Origin: Candidatus Nitrosocosmicus sp.
GTDB lineage: Archaea; Thermoproteota; Nitrososphaeria; Nitrososphaerales; Nitrososphaeraceae
Assembly: GCA_030452275.1 (NCBI GenBank)
Contig: JAKDMR010000012.1
Span: 1-18,381, forward strand
Reading direction: 5' to 3'
DNA: 18,381 bases
In this document: positions 7,460 to 14,146 of the stretch, one piece after another
How positions within the stretch are numbered: position 1 is the stretch's first letter
Layout: the number at the start of each line of letters is the position of its first letter
The notes under the pieces: model-generated
The model's database searches: none
What the model was told of the DNA's origin: nothing
The model's input: only the letters and a program-made list of their open reading frames with translations
Program-made: the position numbers and the translations under genes

Positions 7460-7705
7460 TTGCCCAACGTCTTATGGAGAGAAGGATGGCTAAAACCGTT
7501 ATTGACCGAGTCATTGCCCAATGAGAAATGCAGTTTTTGTAAGCATGATTTCAAGGAATTAGAATTTGTAACATCATGTGAATTCTGTGACCTAGGAATC
7601 CTTCACGATGATTGTTATAAAATTCACATCACAAAAGATCATAAAGAGCATCTCGATCAGAAAGTAAAAGCTCATGAAGAAAAGCGGTTACACTCATATC
7701 AATAA
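7460..7705 (+). CDS. Small zinc-binding protein
   Basis: An 81-residue protein with a compact metal-binding cluster: CSFC, then CEFC after twelve residues, then HDDC after five, and further His residues (KIHITKDH, KEH). Two Cys pairs plus the Cys/His sets could hold one or two zinc ions, as in RING, PHD or ZZ-type treble-clef folds; which one I cannot say. The start is TTG at 7460: no in-frame ATG exists, a stop lies upstream at 7433-7435, and a TATA box stands at leaderless distance. The N-terminus (NVLWREGWLKPLL) is aromatic-rich and the C-terminus is basic. It lies 35 bp after the Hjc-like gene but has its own promoter signal. It could act in protein-protein or nucleic-acid binding; the function is unknown. 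Confidence 0.6.
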   Translation: MPNVLWREGWLKPLLTESLPNEKCSFCKHDFKELEFVTSCEFCDLGILHDDCYKIHITKDHKEHLDQKVKAHEEKRLHSYQ

Positions 7706-7732
7706 AGGACTTTCCCAGATTTTTGGAAAAAA

Positions 7733-7740
7733 TTTATTAA
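7733..7740 (+). promoter_or_regulatory. TATA box of the hydrate epimerase gene
   Basis: TTTATTAA lies about 29 bp before the ATG at 7766, giving a transcription start within a few bases of the start codon. Confidence 0.5.
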
Positions 7741-7765
7741 TACAGTCTTTAAGGTAAGTAAATTT

Positions 7766-8509
7766 ATGAATATGAAAAGTAATTATGCAATCGAAAAAGG
7801 GTATGAGTCTATATCTTCAAGTCAGATGTACGAGATAGAAAACAACGGAGAATCCATTTATTCGATGAAGAAAATTTTGATGATGGAGAATGCGGGATCT
7901 AGAATTGCAGATTTCTTGATAGCCGAATTCAATGAAAACATACTAGATAATTCATTAGTTGCAGTTTGTGGTAAGGGAAACAACGGCGGTGATGCACTGG
8001 TTGCAATGCGTCACCTATCAGGATACATTCTTGCACGCAATAAATCGGTTAAGAAAATCAACTTATCTGTGATCTTGTTATGTTCCCCAGAGGAATTAAA
8101 AACCACAGAATCCATTTTAAATTGGCAAATTATAAGTAAGATAGGATCGATAAGAAAATTTACTTTAGAAACAAACAGTATTACTGAAATGGAGGACGAA
8201 ATTAAAAAGGCAAGTATCATTTTAGACGGGATCTTCGGAACGGGAATCAAAAGAGAAATAAAAGAGCCTTATTCAAAAGTGATTGAAACAATAAATTATG
8301 AAAAAGGAACTACTTTCATACTTGCAGTTGATATCCCTTCAGGGTTAGATCCAGACAGCGGAAAAATTAATGACAATGCAATTAGTGCAGACGCAACAAT
8401 AACTTTTCATCGACCAAAACATGGATTGCTCAAGAATCCAGAGAAAGTGGGAAGATTAATAATTAAAAAGATTGGAATACCATTTGAAGCAGAAAAAGGC
8501 ATGGTGTGA
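7766..8509 (+). CDS. nnrE: NAD(P)H-hydrate epimerase
   Basis: A 247-residue YjeF N-terminal-type protein. It interconverts the R and S forms of hydrated NAD(P)H so that a dehydratase can repair the damaged cofactor. Key motifs are present: VCGKGNNGGDALVA (about 67-80), ILDGIFGTG (152-160) and VDIPSGLDPDSG (188-199), plus a closing HRPKHGLL segment. The partner dehydratase domain (NnrD), often fused in archaea and bacteria, is absent, so this is the single-domain form and NnrD must be encoded elsewhere if present. The start is supported by a TATA box at leaderless spacing; a second ATG two codons later is possible. The next gene starts 6 bp after the stop, so the two are very probably one transcription unit. 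Confidence 0.88.
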   Translation: MNMKSNYAIEKGYESISSSQMYEIENNGESIYSMKKILMMENAGSRIADFLIAEFNENILDNSLVAVCGKGNNGGDALVAMRHLSGYILARNKSVKKINLSVILLCSPEELKTTESILNWQIISKIGSIRKFTLETNSITEMEDEIKKASIILDGIFGTGIKREIKEPYSKVIETINYEKGTTFILAVDIPSGLDPDSGKINDNAISADATITFHRPKHGLLKNPEKVGRLIIKKIGIPFEAEKGMV

Positions 8510-8515
8510 TATAGC

Positions 8516-9130
8516 ATGAAAGTAGAACAATTTCTGGTAGGAGAAATGGCGAATTTCACTTATGTAATCGTGGATGAAAAAAATAGGGATTCAATAATCG
8601 TGGATCCCTCTTGGAACTTGGAAATTATCTTTGATTATCTAAAAAGAAATTCGCTTAGTAATAAGTATATTATAAACACACATTCACATTTTGATCATAT
8701 ATTTGGTAATGAACAAGTAAAAAGTGCTACAGGAGCAAAAGTGATACAACATAAGTTGTCACCGTTGGAGAAAGACATTGAGGTAGATGATGGACAGATT
8801 ATTGAATTTGGTGAATCACGGATCAAAATAATTCACACTCCGGGCCACTCAACGGATAGTATTTGTCTAATAATTGATGACAAAGTTATGGTCACTGGAG
8901 ATACCGTTTTTGTTGGTAGTTGTGGGAGACTAGACCTGCCTGGAGGTAATCCACATGAAATGTTTAACTCTATCTACAGTAAACTAGTGAATTTGGATGG
9001 AAATTTGATGATACTCCCTGGACATCATTATGGTTCGAGTAAAACGTCGTCGTTACAAAAAGAATTTGAATCCAATTTTGTTTTCAAATTCAAGGATGAG
9101 GATGATTTCCTTAGATATATGAGCTCGTAA
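8516..9130 (+). CDS. Metallo-beta-lactamase-fold hydrolase (glyoxalase II-like)
   Basis: A 204-residue MBL-fold enzyme with the full metal set: THSHFDH (His56, His58, Asp60, His61), HTPGHS (His111), GDTVF (Asp129) and LPGHHYG (170/171). The GDTVFVGSCGRLDLPGG segment is typical of the glyoxalase II / persulfide dioxygenase branch, which acts on thioesters or glutathione-like persulfides. Archaea of this type are not known to use glutathione, so the real substrate is uncertain. The protein lacks the C-terminal helical substrate domain of classical glyoxalase II, as is usual for small bacterial and archaeal members. It starts 6 bp after the hydrate epimerase stop, pointing to co-transcription. 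Confidence 0.85.
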   Translation: MKVEQFLVGEMANFTYVIVDEKNRDSIIVDPSWNLEIIFDYLKRNSLSNKYIINTHSHFDHIFGNEQVKSATGAKVIQHKLSPLEKDIEVDDGQIIEFGESRIKIIHTPGHSTDSICLIIDDKVMVTGDTVFVGSCGRLDLPGGNPHEMFNSIYSKLVNLDGNLMILPGHHYGSSKTSSLQKEFESNFVFKFKDEDDFLRYMSS

Positions 9131-9229
9131 GGATAGCTCCTCATCACTATCACACCATAACCATCTCTATACCCGCTCCCCACTCTTGCATCCTCCTCAG
9201 CTCCTCAGCCTCCCCTCCAACCAGTAAAG
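9131..9229 (+). other. C/T-rich intergenic tract
   Basis: Between the hydrolase and the CobT-like gene lies about 100 bp that is strongly pyrimidine-rich and far richer in C than the rest of the window, including CTCCTCAG twice in tandem (around 9195-9211) and CCTCCCCTCC. The minus strand is accordingly G-rich with runs such as GGAGGGGAGG. No ORF or clear hairpin explains it. Confidence 0.5.
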
Positions 9230-9237
9230 ATTATTAT
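9230..9237 (+). promoter_or_regulatory. Weak TATA-like box of the CobT-like gene
   Basis: ATTATTAT is centred about 27 bp upstream of the TTG at 9261. It is not a strong TATA box, but the spacing agrees with leaderless starts seen for other genes here. Confidence 0.3.
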
Positions 9238-9260
9238 CAATAGACTTTGACAGAATTTTA

Positions 9261-10385
9261 TTGATTACTGACGTTATACAGAGCTTCCCTGCTAAAGGAT
9301 GCAATAATGATTTAATGTCCTACAAATCAAACAGAACTTCTTTTATTTTGGCAATATCCTATACGGAAACATCTACCATTCCCGGCCTGACAGTTGCCGG
9401 AGCAAATACAGAATTATTAAAATATACACCCGCCGCAGATGCAGAATATATCTACTATGGTAGATGTAAATGCATTGATTCAATTCCTGCAACACCAGAT
9501 GGAAAGCCAACGCCTGCAATAATTTCAAAAACTGCATTGGATTTATCAAATATCCCGATATCAGTAGTCGACTCGGGGTCCAAAATCAAACCTATCTTAC
9601 CTTATGTTAACATTGATTCTGAATCTGGCAAGAATATACTTCAAGAACAGGGTTTGGAACTAGAGAATGTGGTAAAAAACTATGATATGGGCAAAATGAT
9701 CGGGAAAGAATTGGCCAAAATAAATGAAACTGTAATTATAGGAGAAAGTATTCCAGGTGGTACAACAACTGCGTTGGGTGTGATGCAGGCTCTGGGCATT
9801 GATGGATATAGCAGGGTCAGTAGTAGTATGCCAGACAACCCTAATGAATTGAAAAACAAGGTAGTTGAGAAAGCATTATCAAGATCTAATATGAGAGCTG
9901 GAGATTGTTCAAACGACCCCTTTATGGCTATAGCAAGCTTGGGGGACCCGCTAATGCCCACAATTGTCGGGTTAGCTGAAGAAATCGTTTCCAGTGGAAG
10001 GAAAATTATCTTGGCTGGCGGAACTCAAATGTGTTGTATTTTAGCTTTGTTAAAATCATTGAATGTAAGGTTAAGAGATAACATCTGTATAGGAACAACT
10101 TCATACATAATCAATGATAAAAAATCAGACATTGTTGGATTGATGAATAACATTTCAGATGATGTCCCTATTTTTTACATTGACCTCCTTTTAGAAAATT
10201 CAACTAAAAAGGGACTGCGATCTTATTCTGAAGGATTTGTCAAAGAAGGTGCTGGTGCAGGAGGTAGTTCCATTGCTGCTTTTCTAAACAATGATAATTT
10301 AACTAGAGAACAATTGTTACACAAGATAGAAGAGAATTATATCAAAACTATTGAAGAGCCTAGTTTGATGTTTACAAACAAATAG
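9261..10385 (+). CDS. cobT: Archaeal CobT-like nicotinate phosphoribosyltransferase
   Basis: A 374-residue protein of the archaeal branch (TIGR00303 type) related to CobT, which moves phosphoribose from nicotinate mononucleotide to the lower-ligand base of cobamides. Seen features are the substrate-pocket segment PGLTVAGANTELLKYTPAADAE (in parts, about residues 41-62), the glycine-rich GESIPGGTTTALGVMQALG (about 157-175), AGGTQMCCILALL (about 252-264) and a late EGAGAGGSS. The start is TTG at 9261: no upstream ATG is in frame before a stop at 9225-9227, and the next ATG falls after residue 18. No other cobalamin gene is adjacent, so the role is inferred from family alone. It has its own promoter region after a C/T-rich spacer. 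Confidence 0.8.
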   Translation: MITDVIQSFPAKGCNNDLMSYKSNRTSFILAISYTETSTIPGLTVAGANTELLKYTPAADAEYIYYGRCKCIDSIPATPDGKPTPAIISKTALDLSNIPISVVDSGSKIKPILPYVNIDSESGKNILQEQGLELENVVKNYDMGKMIGKELAKINETVIIGESIPGGTTTALGVMQALGIDGYSRVSSSMPDNPNELKNKVVEKALSRSNMRAGDCSNDPFMAIASLGDPLMPTIVGLAEEIVSSGRKIILAGGTQMCCILALLKSLNVRLRDNICIGTTSYIINDKKSDIVGLMNNISDDVPIFYIDLLLENSTKKGLRSYSEGFVKEGAGAGGSSIAAFLNNDNLTREQLLHKIEENYIKTIEEPSLMFTNK

Positions 10386-10417
10386 TATGATTGACTTCTT
10401 TCCTGGGCAATTCGATG

Positions 10418-10426
10418 GTTTAAATA
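10418..10426 (+). promoter_or_regulatory. TATA box of the small membrane protein gene
   Basis: GTTTAAATA is centred about 28 bp upstream of the ATG at 10451, fitting a near-leaderless transcript. Confidence 0.5.
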
Positions 10427-10450
10427 CAAGAGTTTTGGAATGAAAAAACT

Positions 10451-10660
10451 ATGAATGGAATCGAAAAAATCAAGGGAATCGTACTAATATTGATAGCTAT
10501 CTCTTTTTTCACTGCTTATACTTATACTCTTTTCGCAACGGATTGGGGGATTTTGTTGCTAAAATTGACTGTGGCTGTGATTGTAGGCGTTATATTCTTT
10601 ATAGTTGGGTGGATTGGAGTTACACTTACAGTTAATGAAAAAAATACCAATGCAAAATAA
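10451..10660 (+). CDS. Small two-helix membrane protein
   Basis: A 69-residue protein with two hydrophobic helices, about residues 8-29 (GIVLILIAISFFTAYTYTLF) and 33-60 (GILLLKLTVAVIVGVIFFIV), separated by the short turn ATDWG, and a polar tail with Lys and Asn. Both ends are probably on the same side, cytoplasmic by the positive-inside rule (basic N-terminus EKIK). I do not recognise the family. A TATA box at leaderless spacing and a gene-like composition support a real gene. It converges on the Trm5-like gene with a hairpin between them. Confidence 0.6.
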   Translation: MNGIEKIKGIVLILIAISFFTAYTYTLFATDWGILLLKLTVAVIVGVIFFIVGWIGVTLTVNEKNTNAK

Positions 10661-10679
10661 GATTCTCTCCCTTACTGAT

Positions 10680-10699
10680 CAAATGAATGGGATCATTTG
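10680..10699. terminator. Hairpin at the convergent end of the membrane protein and Trm5-like genes
   Basis: CAAATGA (10680-10686) pairs with TCATTTG (10693-10699) around six bases. The right arm includes the stop codon of the Trm5-like gene on the minus strand. A possible two-way 3'-end signal. Confidence 0.4.
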
Positions 10700-11538
10700 G
10701 AAATAAAGAGATCCGTAACTGTTTGATAAAGCCGTGGAGCTACATCTCTGACTATTTGGGTATGTTCTATTTCAAAGTCGTATTTTGAGAATAAGTTGAC
10801 AATATGGGCCTCAGAAGTTGGGACAACCTGCGCTTTGGTATCACTTTTTATGTGCGAGAAGAAATGTAAATGCCCTCCAGAGGGCTTTAAGCAATCGATG
10901 GAAATATCTACAAATTCATGAGCTCTTTCTGGTAATGGGAGTAGCACTCTATCTATACGGTCTTTGAAAGTGTTTGAATGAAGTACTTGCTGAGAATCTC
11001 CGTGTATTGAAAAGATGCGATCACTTAATTTGTTTAATTTTGAATTCATGATGCTCAAGATATAAGCATCCAAGTTGGAATCAATGTTGTATACCTTTAT
11101 TTGATGTTTTTTTGCCATTATTACTGAAAATGTTCCAACACCTGCGAACATATTTACTACTATTTCTCCAGGAGAAACCAAATTTGAAATTCGGAGTCGT
11201 TCGGTAGACAATCTAGGTGAGAAGTACGAGGTAGCTACATTGACTAAAAACTTGCAACCATACTCCCGATAAAAAGTAACGTATTTCTCATCTCCCGCAA
11301 TAACTTCCAGTCCTCGTAACCTGTATTCTCCGGAAATTGATGACTTTTGTACAAAAACAGATTTTATGTTTTTTATACTGTCAAGTATAACTTCTCCAAT
11401 GACATTTTTTTTTGTCAACAGGGAATCAGGAATTTTAATGATGGCTATGTCGCCTATCATATCAAATGAGGAATAAACTTTTTCGAGATCTTCATCTGCC
11501 AATACGCCTTTGAGAAGTTTTTTCAAAAATTTACTCAT
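10693..11538 (-). CDS. trm5: Trm5-like tRNA (guanine-N1)-methyltransferase / class I methyltransferase
   Basis: A 281-residue class I SAM methyltransferase of the Trm5/TYW2 group. Trm5 methylates G37 next to the tRNA anticodon to prevent frameshifting. Seen are the linker domain (YSSFDMIGDIAIIKIP), the joint segment SYFSPRLSTERLRI (104-117), SAM motif I NMFAGVGTFSVI (129-140) and the catalytic-loop region LLPLPERAHEFV (199-210). It is shorter than full archaeal Trm5 (about 330-350) because the N-terminal D1 domain is missing. Two positions differ from what I recall of Trm5: the Asn of the NLP/NPP-type loop is Pro201, and the usual Asp before the YFSPR block is Asn100. A wyosine-pathway or other specificity is therefore possible. 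It lies 21 bp downstream of ABCE1, probably co-transcribed. Confidence 0.75.
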   Translation of the reverse strand: MSKFLKKLLKGVLADEDLEKVYSSFDMIGDIAIIKIPDSLLTKKNVIGEVILDSIKNIKSVFVQKSSISGEYRLRGLEVIAGDEKYVTFYREYGCKFLVNVATSYFSPRLSTERLRISNLVSPGEIVVNMFAGVGTFSVIMAKKHQIKVYNIDSNLDAYILSIMNSKLNKLSDRIFSIHGDSQQVLHSNTFKDRIDRVLLPLPERAHEFVDISIDCLKPSGGHLHFFSHIKSDTKAQVVPTSEAHIVNLFSKYDFEIEHTQIVRDVAPRLYQTVTDLFISK

Positions 11539-11559
11539 CTAATAATACAACTTGTAAAC

Positions 11560-13368
11560 CTATTTGTTCTTCAAGTAGTAGTAATTACCATCTGTTTTTT
11601 GCTGTCTGTCCAGCCTGCTGCTTTCTTTGTTAACTCTAGGTCTCCCAGTTGTCTCATCTCTTCTAAAGGATATTGAGAGTGATTTAAGAAAGTCGTTCAT
11701 ACCAATTTCCTTGGTATTTGGAGATGTACCGGTTCCCTTTATGCCGGGGATACCTTCGAAAATAATCAATCTGTCCGAAACCAAATCTATCAATTGAATA
11801 TCATGATCTATAATTAATGCAGACTTTCCGTTTGCTTTAGTAAATCTTTGTATGAATTTCGCAAACGTAATTCTATCTTCTATGTCTAAAAATGCAGATG
11901 GTTCATCTAACGCATACACATCAGCAGACCTTATTAATGACAACGATATTGCCACTTTTTGCAATTCACCCCCGCTAAGCCCCTTTATGGATTTATCATA
12001 CAGCTTTTTGATTCCCAATGGAGAAAAGACATGTTCTTCTATTGTGGTACCCTCGAATGGCCCACTGTTTGCAGAACAGATTAACGAGCGAACATCCCCA
12101 TCAATATCTTGGTTGAGATATTGAGGTTTGTAAGATATTCTTACTGTAGTGTCCAAGCTACCTTGATCGATTTTTTCTATGCCAGCTAGCATCCTCATGA
12201 AAGTAGTTTTACCCAAAGCGTTTGCACCAACAATTCCGACTACCTCCCCCTCATGTATCTCCCCCTTATCTACAGTAAGAGAAAATTGACCAAGGGTTTT
12301 CATCATGGTAGTATATCTTACTATAGGAGAAGACGAGAGAACAGTCTCGGTAATACTCGATATATCAAATTTATAAGCTTTATCCCTGAACCTAACATTT
12401 TCAGTAGGAATATACCCTTCTAAGAAATTATTTATACCTACTTTAGTGCTTTGAAGGGATGATACTATACCATAGGCACCAGGTTCTCCATAAGTAATGT
12501 AAATGTTATCCGATAGGTAATCAAGTAAAGACATATCATGTTCTACAATCATTACACTTTTACCCTCCTTAGCCAAATTATTGATGACCCGTCCCACAGC
12601 CAAACGTTGATAAATATCATTAAAAGAAGAAGGTTCATCGAAAAAGTAATATTCTGCATCCTTAGCTGCAGCAACAGCCACAGCTACCCTCTGTAATTCT
12701 CCCCCACTTAATGTTGAAAGATCTCTATCTAGTGAGTATTTTAGACCTAACTCTTCTATCAATACATCCGAAACCTTCCGTTCGTCATATTTTTTTAGTA
12801 ATTCAGATACTGTACCTTTGAAGGCTTTTGGGATAAGATATACAAGCTGAGGTTTTATTGAAGTACGCAATGATTTGGATTGAATTTTTTCAAAGTGTTT
12901 GCGTAGCTCAATGCTAGATATCTTTGTTAAAATTTCATCCCAACTTAATTCCTTATCATAGTTACCAAAATTAGGCTTTATATTTCCTGAAAGCAGGTTT
13001 ATTATGGTAGACTTCCCCATACCGTTTCTACCCACAATACCTGTTACAGTACCTTCTTTTGGTATAGGAATTTTATATAACCTGAAACTATTGATTCCAT
13101 ATTGATGTATTTTGTCTACACCAATTTCCTGGGCTAGATTAACTATTACAATAGCATCAAAAGGACACTTTTTAATACAAATAGTACATCCCGTACACAA
13201 ATCCTCATAAATAACAGCCTTCCCATCATCAGGCCTTTGAATAATACATTCTCCACCAGTCTTATTTACAGGACAATAGATTATGCACTCTAGACCACAC
13301 TTTCTTGGTTGGCACAATTCCTGATCTAAAACAGCAACTCTATGAGTCAAATTTCCATGTTTATCCAA
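11560..13368 (-). CDS. rli1: ABCE1/Rli1 ribosome-recycling ATPase
   Basis: A 602-residue twin-ATPase that splits 70S-type ribosomes after termination. Order of domains: an N-terminal iron-sulfur domain (1-75) with two cysteine sets, CQPRKCGLECIIYC and CTGCTICIKKCP, for two 4Fe-4S clusters; first ATPase with Walker A GRNGMGKST (113-121), signature LSGGELQRV and Walker B FFDEPSS; second ATPase with Walker A GANALGKTT, signature LSGGELQKV and Walker B ALDEPSAFLD. Histidine switches follow as VEHD and IDHD. All catalytic elements are intact. The tail after the second ATPase (about 30 residues, RRDETTGRPRVNKESS) is basic and probably disordered. A symmetric TATA box at 13396-13404 fits the ATG at 13368. 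The Trm5-like gene follows closely. Confidence 0.95.
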   Translation of the reverse strand: MDKHGNLTHRVAVLDQELCQPRKCGLECIIYCPVNKTGGECIIQRPDDGKAVIYEDLCTGCTICIKKCPFDAIVIVNLAQEIGVDKIHQYGINSFRLYKIPIPKEGTVTGIVGRNGMGKSTIINLLSGNIKPNFGNYDKELSWDEILTKISSIELRKHFEKIQSKSLRTSIKPQLVYLIPKAFKGTVSELLKKYDERKVSDVLIEELGLKYSLDRDLSTLSGGELQRVAVAVAAAKDAEYYFFDEPSSFNDIYQRLAVGRVINNLAKEGKSVMIVEHDMSLLDYLSDNIYITYGEPGAYGIVSSLQSTKVGINNFLEGYIPTENVRFRDKAYKFDISSITETVLSSSPIVRYTTMMKTLGQFSLTVDKGEIHEGEVVGIVGANALGKTTFMRMLAGIEKIDQGSLDTTVRISYKPQYLNQDIDGDVRSLICSANSGPFEGTTIEEHVFSPLGIKKLYDKSIKGLSGGELQKVAISLSLIRSADVYALDEPSAFLDIEDRITFAKFIQRFTKANGKSALIIDHDIQLIDLVSDRLIIFEGIPGIKGTGTSPNTKEIGMNDFLKSLSISFRRDETTGRPRVNKESSRLDRQQKTDGNYYYLKNK

Positions 13369-13382
13369 TTGCTTAATATAAT

Positions 13383-13412
13383 ATTCACAATTCTTTTATA
13401 TAAATCGTGAAT
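13383..13412. promoter_or_regulatory. Symmetric promoter upstream of ABCE1 with flanking inverted repeat
   Basis: TTATATAA (within 13396-13404) is a self-complementary TATA box. Around it lie ATTCACAATT (13383-13392) and AATCGTGAAT (13403-13412), inverted arms with one mismatch. On the minus strand the start would fall near 13374, six bases before the ABCE1 ATG; on the plus strand near 13426. Confidence 0.5.
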
Positions 13413-13549
13413 TGGAGGTAGCAAAATGGTCAAAAGGCGATATTTACAAAATTTTACGAGTCTTGAAAATAAATTGGTCTTTAGCTAAAAAGGTAAACAA
13501 GCTACCAAGACATGAAAAAATCATTGACTCCGCAAATATCAATAAATAA
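13412..13549 (+). CDS. Doubtful 45-residue ORF divergent from ABCE1
   Basis: From TTG at 13412 the plus strand stays open for 45 codons to TAA at 13547-13549. The product is basic and helix-like (KWSKGDIYKILRVLKINWSL, then AKKVNKLPRHEK) with a gene-like composition. No ATG opens this frame. An ATG at 13426, just where the divergent promoter would start a transcript and behind GGAGGT, opens a different 20-codon frame. This could be a small gene, a decayed one, or chance. Confidence 0.22.
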   Translation: MEVAKWSKGDIYKILRVLKINWSLAKKVNKLPRHEKIIDSANINK

Positions 13550-13970
13550 GGATCAGAATCGATAATGTGGGTTTGTTGTGATGAGTTTTTATATACGCAA
13601 GGGTTCATCAACAGAATCTTTGACCTCTGGACGGTAATAAACTATTGGTCTTTGTCCTAGTTGAATAGTAACTCTTGCATTTATCCAAACTATCACTTGT
13701 TTGCAACTAACCCTATTACAAAACCCAATAGGTTTCCTGCTTCGGGAAACACTTCTTTGTTTTTATTCTTATTCGCAAATGAATTTTGATAAATATTTCA
13801 ATTAATGCTGTGAATTATGATTGATTGTACCCATTCTTAATAACCGGGCCAATATGCATAACTAGCATATCCTAGCTTATCTATGAATTTACTATCCGAC
13901 ATAGAATTTGTAAATTTTGTTTCACAGGTAGCAGACATAGGAAGGATTAAATTGACGGAAATATAATAAA
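13550..13970. other. Intergenic stretch with possible small RNA hairpins
   Basis: No convincing ORF. TTTTTATATA (about 13586-13595) could be a plus-strand TATA box. Downstream, CCTATT (13712-13717) pairs with AATAGG (13727-13732), and GTTTCC (13732-13737) pairs with GGAAAC (13745-13750), sharing one base, followed by a T-rich run (13752-13772). This could be an unannotated small RNA of about 150 nt ending near 13765. No tRNA cloverleaf was found. From 13780 to the 5S gene I see nothing definite. Confidence 0.25.
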
Positions 13971-13971
13971 A

Positions 13972-14091
13972 GGTAGCCGGCCATAGCGTTAGGGCCCGAC
14001 CCGGTCCCATTCCGAACCCGGAAGTCAAACCTAATGTCGCTGCTGGATACTGACGTGCGTGAGCCGTTGGGAAACAGCAGTGCTGGCACCT
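13972..14091 (+). rRNA. rrf: 5S ribosomal RNA
   Basis: About 120 nt with the conserved archaeal 5S core: GACCCGGTCCCATTCCGAAC, followed by CCGGAAGTCAAACC, and later GGATACTGACGTGCG. The 5' end GGTAGCCGGC pairs with the 3' end GCTGGCACC to form helix I. A T-run (TTTTCTT) directly follows as a likely terminator. No 16S or 23S gene or tRNA is adjacent, so this gene is transcribed on its own, as is known for this archaeal group. The ends are set by the terminal helix and may be off by one or two bases. Confidence 0.93.
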
Positions 14092-14104
14092 TTTCTTAAA
14101 TTCA

Positions 14105-14122
14105 TTTTTATTATAATAAAAA
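14105..14122. terminator. 18-bp AT palindrome between 5S rRNA and aminopeptidase
   Basis: A perfect palindrome, T5-ATTATAAT-A5, in the convergent gap behind the 5S gene and the aminopeptidase gene. Being rich in T on both strands it could stop transcription from either side. Confidence 0.35.
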
Positions 14123-14146
14123 AATTTAAAAGAAAATAAAGATGTA

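Noticed and set aside
13369..13970. tRNA gene near the 5S rRNA
   Set aside because: No T-arm (GTTCRA) with a matching acceptor stem was found in the spacer on either strand.
13837..14028. 63-codon open frame on the minus strand
   Set aside because: It runs antisense through the first half of the 5S rRNA gene, whose conserved sequence explains the absence of stops.
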